A DNA stretch of 64,000 bases from Burkholderia sp. (GCA_031253835.1 JAIRVP010000004.1:62001-126000), one strand, 5' to 3'. Shown: positions 7,644 through 16,583, counted from the first letter of the stretch. The notes: generated by a model not told the origin, from the letters alone. Numbers and translations: made by a program.

Positions 7644-8764
7644 CGCTCGCCGGCACGCTGGAGATCGTCGACGAGCTTCGTGCGGGCCGCATGGTCCTGC
7701 TCGTCGACGAAGAGGATCGCGAGAACGAAGGCGATCTCGTGATCGCCGCCGATCACGTGACGCCCGACGCGATCAATTTCATGGCGCGCTTCGGGCGCGG
7801 GCTGATCTGCCTGACGCTGACCGCCGAGCGCTGCGCGCAACTGCGGCTGCCGCCGATGGCCGACCATAACGGCACGCCGTTCGGCACCGCGTTCACCGTC
7901 AGCATCGAGGCCGCCGAGGGCGTGACGACCGGCATTTCGGCGGCCGATCGCGCGCATACGATTCGCGCAGCCGTGCGGGCCGGTGCGCGCCCCGACGATC
8001 TCGTGCAGCCGGGCCACGTATTCCCGATCGCCGCGCGCCCGGGGGGCGTGCTCGTGCGTGCGGGCCACACCGAGGCCGGCTGCGATCTCGCGGCGCTTGC
8101 CGGGCTCACGCCGGCGTCGGTGATCTGCGAGGTGATGAACGACGACGGCACGATGGCGCGTCTGCCGGAACTGAAGACGTTCGCCGCGCAGCACGGGCTG
8201 AAGATCGGCACGATCGCCGACCTGATCCACTACCGCCGCGAGCACGAATCGCTGGTCGAGCGCGTCGGCGAGCGGCCGCTGCATACGCCGTGGGGGCGAT
8301 TCCGCGCGATCGAGTATCGCGACGCCGTGCACGGCGCGCCGCATCTCGCGCTCGTGCGCGGCGAACCCGATCCCGCGACGCCGGTGCTGACGCGCGTGCA
8401 CGAATGCCATTCGCTGCTCGACCTGCTCGACGCGGAGCCGTCCGCGCATTCGTGGCCGTTGCACGCCGCGCTGCAGCGGATCGACGCGGCCGGCTGCGGC
8501 GTGGCGGTGCTGCTCGATTGCGACATGCGCGGCGACGCGATGCGGATGCCGGCCGGCAACGCGCGTCGCGACGGGCGCGTGACGGGAATCGGGTCGCAGA
8601 TCCTGCGCGACGTCGGCGTGCGGCGGCTGAACGTGCTGTCGAGCCCGTTCCGGCTGCCGGCGCTGTCGGGGCACGACCTGGAGATCATGGCGTTTATCCC
8701 GCTCGGGGACGACGATCCGGAAAGCGCGCGGGGCGCGCCCGCGAATCCGCTTCGGGCAGCGTGA
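7640..8764 (+). CDS. ribB: 3,4-dihydroxy-2-butanone-4-phosphate synthase with a degenerate cyclohydrolase II domain
   Basis: A 374-aa riboflavin biosynthesis protein that converts ribulose 5-phosphate to the four-carbon precursor. The RibB domain (residues 1-200) keeps the acidic loop DEEDRENEGD and the GHTEAGCDLA motif. The C-terminal 170 residues align to GTP cyclohydrolase II, but the zinc-binding Cys-rich motif is missing: the region reads VHECHSLLDLLDAEPSAHSW without the C-x10-C-x-C pattern. That half is therefore probably inactive. It is coupled to the upstream esterase by a 4-bp overlap and is probably not the housekeeping riboflavin gene. Confidence 0.88.
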   Translation: MTLAGTLEIVDELRAGRMVLLVDEEDRENEGDLVIAADHVTPDAINFMARFGRGLICLTLTAERCAQLRLPPMADHNGTPFGTAFTVSIEAAEGVTTGISAADRAHTIRAAVRAGARPDDLVQPGHVFPIAARPGGVLVRAGHTEAGCDLAALAGLTPASVICEVMNDDGTMARLPELKTFAAQHGLKIGTIADLIHYRREHESLVERVGERPLHTPWGRFRAIEYRDAVHGAPHLALVRGEPDPATPVLTRVHECHSLLDLLDAEPSAHSWPLHAALQRIDAAGCGVAVLLDCDMRGDAMRMPAGNARRDGRVTGIGSQILRDVGVRRLNVLSSPFRLPALSGHDLEIMAFIPLGDDDPESARGAPANPLRAA

Positions 8765-8828
8765 TGCGTCGATGCGCGGGCGTCGTGCGCGACGCCTGAT
8801 GCGGGATGGCCGGCCGGGTTTGCGTATT

Positions 8829-8925
8829 ACAGGCTATCGTTTGTTTTCAGTAAATACAGTCTTTGGTTTGTATTTTGACGATACATGCCATAGACTGTAT
8901 TTTCCGATTACAAACGATCGCCTGT
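8829..8925. promoter_or_regulatory. 97-bp concentric palindromic operator/promoter of hipBA
   Basis: Three nested inverted repeats share one centre at base 8877. The outer pair is 8829-8844 with 8910-8925 (ACAGGCTATCGTTTGT, 15 of 16). The middle pair is 8853-8862 with 8892-8901 (AATACAGTCT, 10 of 10). The inner pair is 8870-8873 with 8881-8884 (GTAT/ATAC). The segment is AT-rich against a GC-rich background and ends 18 bases before hipB. It most likely holds cooperative HipB sites. Confidence 0.8.
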
Positions 8926-8943
8926 TATCTCGCGGAGCGCCCG

Positions 8944-9348
8944 ATGGCCTTTCCCGTCCAGACCCTGACCCAATTGCGCCCGATACTCGTCGGCTTCCGG
9001 AAGTCCGCGGGGCTCACGCAAGCGCAATTGGCCGCCCGCGTCGGCGTCACGCAGCAATCCTACGCGCAGCTCGAAGCCAATCCGTCGGCGGTCAGCATCG
9101 AACGGCTTTTCAAGGTGCTGAACGCGCTCGGCGTCCGCATGACGCTCAGCCTCGACGAGCGGGATGACCCGGCGGAAGCGGCCGATTCCACCGCCGCTGT
9201 CGCGCCGGCGGTTCGCAAGCCGGCCGCGGGCAAGCGCGGCACCACGGCCGCCGGAAAACCGGCCGGAACCACGACCGGCGCCGCACGGAAGCGGCCGGCG
9301 GCGACGACGCGCGCCAAGCCGCGCGTCTCGAAGCGGGAGGACTGGTGA
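8944..9348 (+). CDS. hipB: HipB-type antitoxin, HTH transcriptional repressor
   Basis: A 134-aa protein. Residues about 10-65 form an XRE-type helix-turn-helix (LVGFRKSAGLTQAQLAARVGVTQQSYAQLE) typical of HipB. The C-terminal tail of about 60 residues is Ala/Lys/Arg/Thr-rich and probably disordered; it is longer than in E. coli HipB. ATG 8944 has GGAG at the right distance; the longer in-frame extension is AT-rich operator DNA. It is followed immediately by hipA, forming a type II toxin-antitoxin operon. Confidence 0.9.
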   Translation: MAFPVQTLTQLRPILVGFRKSAGLTQAQLAARVGVTQQSYAQLEANPSAVSIERLFKVLNALGVRMTLSLDERDDPAEAADSTAAVAPAVRKPAAGKRGTTAAGKPAGTTTGAARKRPAATTRAKPRVSKREDW

Positions 9349-9350
9349 CG

Positions 9351-10679
9351 ATGGCCACCCGCCCCCGCCACGACCGGCTCGACCTGTGGATGAACGGGAT
9401 TCCGGTCGGCTACTGGGAGGTTCGGCGCGGCGTCGAGCGCCTCGTCTACCTGCCCGACTGGCTCGACGATCCCCAGGGGCGGCCGCTGTCGCTGTCGCTG
9501 CCCTTCACGCCCGGCAACCAGCCGCACCAGGGCGCGGTCGTTGCCGACTACTTCGACAACCTGCTGCCGGACAGCGAGCCGATCCGCCGCCGCATCGCGC
9601 AGCGTTACCGGCTCGGATCGACGGCGCCGTTCGCGCTGCTCGCGTCGATCGGCCGCGATTGCGTCGGTGCGATCCAGATGCTGTCGCCCGGCGAGACGCC
9701 GGTCGATCTCGAGGCCATCGACGGCGTGACGCTCGACGACGCGGCCGTCGCCGACGTGCTGCGCCATGCGACCGCCGCCCCGCTGCCCGGCCGCGCGGAG
9801 CCGGACGGCGACCTGCGCCTGTCGATCGCCGGCGCGCAGGAAAAGACCGCGCTGCTGCGTCAGCGCAACCGCTGGTTGCGGCCGACGGGCAGCACGCCGA
9901 CGACGCATATCTTCAAGCTGCCGCTCGGGCGCGTCGGGAACATGCAGGCCGACATGCGCACGTCCGTCGAAAACGAATGGCTGTGCGCGACGCTCGTCGC
10001 GGCGTACGGCCTGCCGGTCGCGCCGTGCGAGATCGGCCGGTTCGACGACCAGAAGGCGCTGATCGTCGAGCGCTTCGACCGGCGTCCGTCGCGCGACGGC
10101 TCGTGGCTCCTGCGGCTGCCGCAAGAGGACATGTGCCAGGCGACCGGCACGCCGTCCGGCGCCAAATACGAATCGGACGGCGGCCCCGGCATCGACACGA
10201 TCATGGGCATCCTCGCGAATTCGGCCGACGCTGCGCACGACCGGATGAACTTCTTCGTCGCGCAGCTCGTGTTCTGGGTGCTGGCGGCGATCGACGGCCA
10301 CGCGAAGAACTTCAGCATCGCGCACCTGCCCGGCAACACGTACCGCAGCACGCCGCTGTACGACGTGCTGTCCGCGCATCCGATCATCGGCACGCGCCGC
10401 AACCAGATTCCGCCGCGCCGCGCGCGCCTCGCGATGGCCGTGTGCGGGAAGAACCGGCACTACGTGATCGGCGAGATCCAGTCGCGTCACTGGATCGCGC
10501 AGGGCCGGCGCGTCGGGTTGACCGAGGACGACGTGCGTGCGGCGATGGCGGCCGTCGCGGCGCGCACGGAACCCGCGATTGCCGAAGCCGCCGCGCAGAT
10601 CCCGGCGGATTTTCCGATGGATGTCGCGGACGCGATCTTCGACGGCATGCGCCGGCAAAGCCGCAAGCTCGGGGCCTGA
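9351..10679 (+). CDS. hipA: HipA-type serine/threonine kinase toxin
   Basis: A 442-aa HipA-family kinase. The phosphoregulatory loop SIAGAQEKTALL carries Ser158 at the position autophosphorylated in E. coli HipA. The catalytic loop is IDGHAKNFS (Asp315, Lys319, Asn320), and the metal-binding Asp338 lies in LYDVLS. Known HipA kinases inactivate glutamyl-tRNA synthetase or other translation factors; the target here is unknown. ATG 9351 with GGAGG ten bases upstream is preferred to the GTG at 9345 that overlaps hipB. All kinase residues are intact, so it is predicted active. Confidence 0.92.
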   Translation: MATRPRHDRLDLWMNGIPVGYWEVRRGVERLVYLPDWLDDPQGRPLSLSLPFTPGNQPHQGAVVADYFDNLLPDSEPIRRRIAQRYRLGSTAPFALLASIGRDCVGAIQMLSPGETPVDLEAIDGVTLDDAAVADVLRHATAAPLPGRAEPDGDLRLSIAGAQEKTALLRQRNRWLRPTGSTPTTHIFKLPLGRVGNMQADMRTSVENEWLCATLVAAYGLPVAPCEIGRFDDQKALIVERFDRRPSRDGSWLLRLPQEDMCQATGTPSGAKYESDGGPGIDTIMGILANSADAAHDRMNFFVAQLVFWVLAAIDGHAKNFSIAHLPGNTYRSTPLYDVLSAHPIIGTRRNQIPPRRARLAMAVCGKNRHYVIGEIQSRHWIAQGRRVGLTEDDVRAAMAAVAARTEPAIAEAAAQIPADFPMDVADAIFDGMRRQSRKLGA

Positions 10680-10974
10680 GATAGCGCGTGAAGGTTCGGG
10701 CGGTTGGTGGTGCCGTCGCGTGGTCCGATGCGTTCGGCATGCTGCTTCAACGTGCCGAATCGACGGTCTGCCGGGCCCGGGCCGACGGTGCTTCGCCGGA
10801 ACGCGCGCCGCCGACGATTCTCCACGCCGGATGGCGATGCGCGCCGCCGACTCGATGCCGGTTCGGGCGGACGGCTCGCATGCGCCGGCCGCATCGCTCA
10901 TCCACCCGGACGATGCGCGCGTGCGCCACCGCCGCACAATGGTCGCCGTGCCCATTCCCGACGCCCGCCCCCTC

Positions 10975-12210
10975 ATGGAATCCGCCGACCTCACGACCGC
11001 GTTCAGCCCGCTGCAGATCGGCCCGCTGACGCTGCGCAACCGCCTGCTCAAGTCCGCCACGAACGAAGGGATGACGCCGAACGGCGTGCCGTCGCGTGCG
11101 CTCGTCCGGTTTCACGAACGCATCGCGGAAGGCGGCGCCGCGCTGACGACCGTCGCGTACTGCGCGATCAGCGACGACGGCCGCACCTTCGTCGACCAGG
11201 CGCGGCTCGACGTGCCGGCGGTCCGCCAGTTCCGCGCGCTGACCGACGCCGTCCATCGCCACGGTGCGGCGGCTTCCGCGCAGATCACGCATGGCGGCTG
11301 CTTCACGTTCCTGCCTTCGCTGTCGACGAAACGGCCGTTGAGCGCATCGGGCGGCTTCAACAAGGTCGGCGTGATGAGCGGCCGTTTCCTGAAGCAGGCG
11401 ATGACGCGCGACCAGATGGCGACGATCGCCGACGAATTCGCGCAGGCGGCACGGCATGCCCGCGACGCCGGCTTCGACGCGGTCGAGATCCACATGGGGC
11501 ACGGCTACCTGCTGAGCCAGTTCCTGTCGCCGCTGTACAACCGCCGCCGCGATGCCTATGGCGGCGACGCGGCGCGCCGGGCGGCGTTCCCGGTCGAGGT
11601 GCTGCGCCGCGTGCTCGACGCGGTGGGCCGCGACCTCGCGGTCGTCTGCAAGATCGGCGTGACCGAGGGCGTGCGCGGCGGCGGAACGGCCGACGACGCG
11701 TGCGAGATCGCGCGGCGGCTCGAAGCCGAAGGCGCGCACCTGCTCGTGCTGAGCGGCGGAATGAACGTCGAATCGGTGTGGCAGCTGTTCGGCAGCCCGC
11801 TGCCCGGCGACGCGCGTGCGAATGCCGACAACGCGATCGTGCGTGCCGCGATGGCGCTGCAGAAGCTCACCGAGCCGAAGATGGGCGCGTTTCGCGAGAT
11901 GTATTTCCTCGAGCACTCGAAACAGGTGCGCGCGGCCGTCAGGATGCCGCTCGCGTACCTCGGCGGCGTGCGTTCGAGCAGCAACGTCGCGCTGGCGATG
12001 CACGAAGGGTTCGACGCGGTCGCGCTCGCGCGGGCGCTCGTGTTCGAGCCGGGTTTCGTGAACGCGCTGCGCAACGACCGGCTCGCGCAGTCGGGCTGCA
12101 CGTCGTGCAACCGCTGCGTCGTGTCGATGTACACGCCCGGCGGCACCGCGTGCGCGCTGCGCGAACCGAACGACCCCGCGCCGAACCGCGTGCCGGCCGC
12201 CGGCGCCTGA
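10975..12210 (+). CDS. Old yellow enzyme family NADH:flavin oxidoreductase
   Basis: A 411-aa flavoprotein of the OYE/2,4-dienoyl-CoA reductase-like family. The TIM barrel starts at LQIGPLTLRNRLLKSATNEGM; the substrate/FMN motifs QITHGG and EIHMGHGYLLSQFLSPLYNRR are present. A C-terminal SGCTSCNRCV cluster resembles the iron-sulfur region of larger members, but the FAD/NAD domain is absent. The start is uncertain: ATG 10975 is used, ATG 10939 is possible, and neither has a good ribosome binding site. Its stop and the stop of hppD meet in a palindrome. The substrate is unknown. Confidence 0.85.
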   Translation: MESADLTTAFSPLQIGPLTLRNRLLKSATNEGMTPNGVPSRALVRFHERIAEGGAALTTVAYCAISDDGRTFVDQARLDVPAVRQFRALTDAVHRHGAAASAQITHGGCFTFLPSLSTKRPLSASGGFNKVGVMSGRFLKQAMTRDQMATIADEFAQAARHARDAGFDAVEIHMGHGYLLSQFLSPLYNRRRDAYGGDAARRAAFPVEVLRRVLDAVGRDLAVVCKIGVTEGVRGGGTADDACEIARRLEAEGAHLLVLSGGMNVESVWQLFGSPLPGDARANADNAIVRAAMALQKLTEPKMGAFREMYFLEHSKQVRAAVRMPLAYLGGVRSSSNVALAMHEGFDAVALARALVFEPGFVNALRNDRLAQSGCTSCNRCVVSMYTPGGTACALREPNDPAPNRVPAAGA

Positions 12211-12217
12211 GCGCTCA
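12208..12217. other. Convergent stop codons inside a palindrome
   Basis: TGAGCGCTCA holds the TGA of the OYE gene on the plus strand and the TGA of hppD on the minus strand. GCCGG repeats flank it. It may act as a short bidirectional stem; no U-tract is visible. Confidence 0.6.
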
Positions 12218-13342
12218 GCCGGCGTCGCGCGCGCGGGCGAGTGCCGCGAGGTTCCCTTCGCCGAACCCGTGGTGCCCGTGGCGCTGCACGATCTCGAAGA
12301 AGATCTCGCCGGCCCGGCGCTTCACGAAGGTCTGGAAGAACAGCTTCGGCACGCCGTCGCTGCCGATTTCGCCATCGACCAGCACCGCGTGGCGGCGCAG
12401 TGCGTCGAGATCGACGCCGTGCCCCGGCAGCCGCGCATCGACGTCGTCGTAATAGCGCGCCGGCGGCTCGATGAATTCGACGCCGTTCGCCCGCAACGCA
12501 TCGACGCACGACAGGATGTCGTCGGTGGCCAGCGCGACGTGCTGCACGCCCTCGCCCGGATGGTCGGGCAGGTACGCATGCATCAGCTCGGTGCGCCGCG
12601 TGCCTTCCTCGTAGACCGGAATCCGCACCGCGCCGCACGGCGACACCATCACGCGCGATTCCTCCGACACATGCCAGTGCGCATCGATTTCGTGGATTTC
12701 GCGAAAATGCAGCAGGTCGTGGTAGAAATCCAGCCACTCGCGCATGCGCCCCGCGCCGACGGTTTGCGTGAAGTGGTCGACCTGCTGCAGGCCGACGCCC
12801 ACGCAATCGAGATCGGTGTGCGCGGTGGCGATGTCGATCGGCCGGAAATCGATGTCGAAGATCGAGATGTCGCCGACGCCGCCGCGCTGGCCGTCCCGCC
12901 CGCGCCAGCGGTCGATGAAATACAGGTGCGAATCGCCGATGCCCTGGATCGCCGGGATCTTCAGCTCGCCCACGCCGACCTTTTCGCCCTCGAACGCCCA
13001 CGCGCCGAGCTCGATCGCCCGCTCGAACGCGCGCCGCGCGCTCGCCACGCGCAGCCCGATCGCGCAGACGCCCATCCCGTATTCCTCCGCATAGCGCGCC
13101 GCGAACGAATCGGGTTCGGCATTGATCAGGAAATGCATCTGCCCCTGCCGGTACAGCGTGACGTGCTTGCTGACATGGCGTGCGATCGCCTTGAACCCGA
13201 GCTGCTCGAAGCGCTGCGCGAGCGCCTCCGGCACGGGCGCCGCAAACTCGACGAATTCGAGGCCGGCCATCCCGAGCGGATTGGCGGCCGGATCGGCAAC
13301 GGGCGGCGTATCGCTGGACAGCGGGTGGGAATTGCCGGGCAT
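12215..13342 (-). CDS. hppD: 4-hydroxyphenylpyruvate dioxygenase
   Basis: About 375 aa, non-heme iron enzyme that turns 4-hydroxyphenylpyruvate into homogentisate in tyrosine catabolism. The iron ligands are visible: His in GLQQVDHFTQ, His in GVQHVALATDD, and Glu in EIFFEIVQR. ATG 13342 has GGAG ten bases upstream; ATGs at 13360 and 13396 give longer forms without a site. It is divergent from an MHS transporter over a 357-bp gap that carries two IclR-type operators. The window holds no homogentisate dioxygenase, so the rest of the pathway is elsewhere. Confidence 0.92.
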   Translation of the reverse strand: MPGNSHPLSSDTPPVADPAANPLGMAGLEFVEFAAPVPEALAQRFEQLGFKAIARHVSKHVTLYRQGQMHFLINAEPDSFAARYAEEYGMGVCAIGLRVASARRAFERAIELGAWAFEGEKVGVGELKIPAIQGIGDSHLYFIDRWRGRDGQRGGVGDISIFDIDFRPIDIATAHTDLDCVGVGLQQVDHFTQTVGAGRMREWLDFYHDLLHFREIHEIDAHWHVSEESRVMVSPCGAVRIPVYEEGTRRTELMHAYLPDHPGEGVQHVALATDDILSCVDALRANGVEFIEPPARYYDDVDARLPGHGVDLDALRRHAVLVDGEIGSDGVPKLFFQTFVKRRAGEIFFEIVQRHGHHGFGEGNLAALARARDAG

Positions 13343-13534
13343 TCCAGTCTCCGGGGGCATGCGGTCGATGGGGATGGTGCTCGTCGCGTGCGGCATGCGC
13401 GGCCGATGGGGAGGCCGCGCATCCGCTCCGAACGGGCGAATGGTCGATGCTGCAGATTTTAACCAGATCGTTCACGGCGGCACACCCTGGCCGAACGGGA
13501 TATCGTCACGCCGCCTAGTGCAAACCCGGAAAGC

Positions 13535-13571
13535 GTTCGATAATCGCACGGACTTGAACGATAATCGCGCA
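13535..13571. promoter_or_regulatory. Two IclR-type operators between hppD and the MHS transporter
   Basis: GTTCGATAATCGCAC (13535-13549) and AACGATAATCGCGCA (13557-13571) share CGATAATCGC with starts 21 bp apart, two helical turns. The same 10-mer occurs in front of the iclR-family gene at 17382. The first copy matches the PcaR-type box as I recall it. The rest of the 13343-13699 gap shows no further feature. Confidence 0.65.
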
Positions 13572-13699
13572 CTTTGTCCGATTGGCCAATTGCCGCCACG
13601 CGGCGCGCGCCCTATTCTCCGTTCACCCATCGACTTCAATGCAGCATCGGACGCGGCGCCGCCACGATTCCACGATGCGCCGTGCCAGGAGACACCGCC

Positions 13700-15007
13700 A
13701 TGACCCCAACCTTCGACACCCTCGACGCCGCAGCCGGCGCCCGCGCGCGCAGCCAGGCCCGCAAGGCCGCGATCGGCAGCTTCGTCGGCGCCGTCGTCGA
13801 CTGGTACGACTTCCTGCTGTACGGGATCGTCGCCGCGCTCGTGTTCAATTCCGAGTTCTTCCCGAAAGTCAGCCCGACGATGGGCACGCTCGCGGCGTTC
13901 GCGACGTTCGGCGTCGGCTTCCTGTTCCGGCCGCTCGGCGGCGTCGTGTTCGGCCACTACGGCGACCGGCTCGGGCGCAAGCGGATGCTCGTACTGACCG
14001 TGATGCTGATGGGGCTGTCGACAGTCGCGATCGGCCTGCTGCCGGCGTTCTCCACGATCGGCTGGTGGGCGCCCGTGCTGCTGGTGCTGATGCGCGCGAT
14101 CCAGGGCTTCGCGGTCGGCGGCGAATGGGGCGGCGCGGCGCTGATGGCCGTCGAGAGCGCGCCGAAACAGAAGAGGGCGTTCTACAGCAGCGGCGTGCAG
14201 GTCGGCTACGGCGTCGGCCTCGTGCTGGCCACGGGCATCGTGTCGATCCTGAGCCACACGCTCGGCGAGGCCGCGTTCAAGTCGTGGGGCTGGCGCCTGC
14301 CGTTCGTGTTCAGCATCGTGCTGGTGCTGATCGGGCTGTGGGTGCGCAAGAACATGGACGAGTCGCAGGAATTCGTCGAGAAGGTCGAGCACGGCAACCG
14401 CAAGCTGCGCCTGCCGGTGCTCGAAGCGCTCACGCGTCATCCGAAGGCGTTCCTGCTGATCGTCGCGCTGCGGCTCGCCGAACTGTTCACGATGTATATC
14501 GTCACCGCGTTCGCGCTCAGCTATTCGACGACGAACCTCGGCATGTCGCGCGACTTGTTCCTGAACATCGGCCTGCTGGTCGGCGCGGTGAGCTGCGTGA
14601 CGATCCCGTGCTTCGCGTGGCTGGCCGACCGCTACGGCCTGCGCCGCATCTACCTGATCGGCGCGCTGATCGGCCTGGCGTCCGCGGTGCCGTTCTTCGT
14701 CGCGCTGGAAGCGCGGTCGATCGCGTGGATCGTGATCTTCTCGATCCTGCTGGCGAACGCCGCGCACGACATGGTCGTGAGCGTCCAGCAGCCGCTGTTC
14801 ACCGAGCTGTTCGGCGCTGAATACCGCTACAGCGGCGCGGGCGTCGGCTACCAGTTCGCGAGCGTCGTCGGCGGCGGGTTCACGCCGTTCATCGCGGTCG
14901 GCCTCGTCACCGTGGCCGGCGGGTCATGGCACCTCGTCGCCGGTTATCTCGCGGTGGGCTGCCTGATCTCGCTGGTGGTCGCCGCGCGGATGCGGGCGGC
15001 GCAGTGA
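13700..15007 (+). CDS. MFS transporter, metabolite:H+ symporter (MHS) family
   Basis: A 435-aa, 12-helix major facilitator of the MHS group (ShiA/ProP/KgtP-like). Signatures are VVDWYDFLLYGIVAALVF in helix one, HYGDRLGRKRMLV between helices two and three, and RAIQGFAVGGEWGGAALM in helix four. AGGAG precedes ATG 13700. It is divergently paired with hppD and shares the IclR operators, so an aromatic acid or a 2-oxo acid such as hydroxyphenylpyruvate is a reasonable guess for the substrate. This is inference from context. Confidence 0.88.
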   Translation: MTPTFDTLDAAAGARARSQARKAAIGSFVGAVVDWYDFLLYGIVAALVFNSEFFPKVSPTMGTLAAFATFGVGFLFRPLGGVVFGHYGDRLGRKRMLVLTVMLMGLSTVAIGLLPAFSTIGWWAPVLLVLMRAIQGFAVGGEWGGAALMAVESAPKQKRAFYSSGVQVGYGVGLVLATGIVSILSHTLGEAAFKSWGWRLPFVFSIVLVLIGLWVRKNMDESQEFVEKVEHGNRKLRLPVLEALTRHPKAFLLIVALRLAELFTMYIVTAFALSYSTTNLGMSRDLFLNIGLLVGAVSCVTIPCFAWLADRYGLRRIYLIGALIGLASAVPFFVALEARSIAWIVIFSILLANAAHDMVVSVQQPLFTELFGAEYRYSGAGVGYQFASVVGGGFTPFIAVGLVTVAGGSWHLVAGYLAVGCLISLVVAARMRAAQ

Positions 15008-15171
15008 TGGAATGAGTGCGTGGCCGGCCCGATCGTGGCCGGCCATGTCCCCGCACCGGCAGGCAATCGCCCCGCCGCGGCGCGGGCGCGACGTCAAACA
15101 CTGTCAGTTGCGCACCGCGATCCCCCATTTCCCCTCTGAACATTCCACGCCGCCGGCCGACCAATGGCATC

Positions 15172-15208
15172 ATATGGGCCTACGTCAGTCACCGATACGC
15201 CCCCATAT
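15172..15208 (+). promoter_or_regulatory. Leader hairpin against the start codon of the murA paralogue
   Basis: ATATGGG (15172-15178) pairs perfectly with CCCATAT (15202-15208), which ends one base before ATG 15210. No Shine-Dalgarno sequence is visible, so this fold would control access to the start. Confidence 0.4.
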
Positions 15209-15209
15209 C

Positions 15210-16511
15210 ATGTCGAATCTCATCGTCCACGGCGGCACTCCGCTGCGCGGGGACATCAAGCCATCCGCGAACAAGAACGCCGTCCTGCCGATTCTGTGCG
15301 CCACCCTGTTGACCGATCAGCCGCTGCGCCTCGTCGGCGTGCCGGACATCACCGACGTGCGCAAGATCCTCGACATCTTCCGCACGCTCGGCAGCGACGT
15401 GTCGGTCGACTTCACGACGGGCCTGCTCGAACTCCACCATCGCAACACGAAGTTCGATCCGGCCGTCCACCGGCTGCCCGAGGCGATGCGTTCGTCGATC
15501 ATGCTGATTCCGCCGCTGCTCGCGCGCTTCGGCGTCGCGCGCCTCGAGAACGACGTGAAAGGCTGCACGCTCGGCGTGCGCGAGATCGACCCACACGTCG
15601 AGGTGTTCGAGCGCTTCGGCGCGCACATCGAGCGCACGCCCGATTCGCTGATCGTCCGCACCGACGGCCCGCTGACGGCCAACGATCACTGGTTCGACTA
15701 CGCGTCGGTGACGACCACCGAGAACTTCGCGCTGTGCGCGACGACCGCGCGCGGCACGTCGACGCTGATGAACGCGGCGTCCGAGCCGCACGTGCAGGAG
15801 TTCTGCCAGTTCCTCGCGATGATCGGCGTCGCGATCGAGGGCATCGGCACGTCGCGGCTGTGCGTGACGGGCGGCGGCAAGCTCGGCGGCGGCGAGTTCC
15901 GCTTCGCCGAGGATTTCCACGAGATCGCGACGTTCCTCGCCCTCGGCGCGATCACCGGCGGCGACATCACGGTGCGCAACTCGTCGCCCGAACATTTCCC
16001 GCTGATCGACCGCACGTTCGCGAAGTTCGGCGTCAACGTCACGCACCGCGACGGCTGGTCGCGCGCGGAGCGCGACGGCCCGCTGCGCGTGCGCCGGCCG
16101 TTCACGCAGAACATCCTGACCAAGGTCGAAGCCGCGCCGTGGCCGTACCTGCCGGTCGACCTGCTGCCGATCTTCATCGCGCTCGGCGTGCGCGCGGAAG
16201 GCAGCGCGATGTTCTGGAACAAGGTCTACGACGGCGCGCTCGGCTGGTCCGGCGAACTGTCGAAGTTCGGCGCGCACGTGCTGCTGTCCGATCCGCACCG
16301 GCTGATCACGTTCGGCGGGCTGCAACTGACGCCCGCACGCGTCGAGAGCCCGTACATCATCCGTGTCGCGATCGCGCTGCTGATGGTCGCCGCGAGCATC
16401 GAAGGCCGTTCGGAAATCATGAACGCGCTGCCGATCCGCCGCGCGCATCCGCATTTCGTCGAGAACCTGCGTTCGGTCGGTGCGAACGTCGAGTGGACGA
16501 GCAGCGAGTAA
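15210..16511 (+). CDS. murA: UDP-N-acetylglucosamine 1-carboxyvinyltransferase paralogue (MurA-like)
   Basis: A 433-aa EPSP-synthase-fold enzyme. MurA transfers enolpyruvate from PEP to UDP-GlcNAc in the first step of peptidoglycan synthesis. The catalytic loop is GCTLGVREID, keeping the Cys that corresponds to E. coli Cys115 (the fosfomycin target), and the Lys-Asn pair is in PSANKNAVLPIL. The sequence is divergent from canonical MurA (GCTLGVREIDPH where GCTIGARPVDLH is usual), so it is likely a second copy. The neighbours are catabolic, not dcw-cluster genes. Activity on UDP-GlcNAc is likely but unproven. Confidence 0.82.
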   Translation: MSNLIVHGGTPLRGDIKPSANKNAVLPILCATLLTDQPLRLVGVPDITDVRKILDIFRTLGSDVSVDFTTGLLELHHRNTKFDPAVHRLPEAMRSSIMLIPPLLARFGVARLENDVKGCTLGVREIDPHVEVFERFGAHIERTPDSLIVRTDGPLTANDHWFDYASVTTTENFALCATTARGTSTLMNAASEPHVQEFCQFLAMIGVAIEGIGTSRLCVTGGGKLGGGEFRFAEDFHEIATFLALGAITGGDITVRNSSPEHFPLIDRTFAKFGVNVTHRDGWSRAERDGPLRVRRPFTQNILTKVEAAPWPYLPVDLLPIFIALGVRAEGSAMFWNKVYDGALGWSGELSKFGAHVLLSDPHRLITFGGLQLTPARVESPYIIRVAIALLMVAASIEGRSEIMNALPIRRAHPHFVENLRSVGANVEWTSSE

Positions 16512-16520
16512 TGCACTGAA

Positions 16521-16565
16521 GGATGCGGCGCACGTGACGGCCGCGTCGCATCCGGTTTCTCGGCT
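16521..16565 (+). terminator. Probable terminator after the murA paralogue
   Basis: GGATGCG (16521-16527) pairs with CGCATCC (16547-16553), then a T-rich stretch. It lies 10 bases after the stop. Confidence 0.55.
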
Positions 16566-16583
16566 TTTCCCGTTCGCCGGCCC

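Noticed and set aside
15016-15045. GGCCGG repeats after the MHS transporter as a terminator
   Set aside because: Short GC repeats without a U-tract; not distinguishable from background.
16120-16520. Possible GNAT or phage gene remnants near the murA paralogue
   Set aside because: No motif or start supported any reading frame beyond the murA-like gene.
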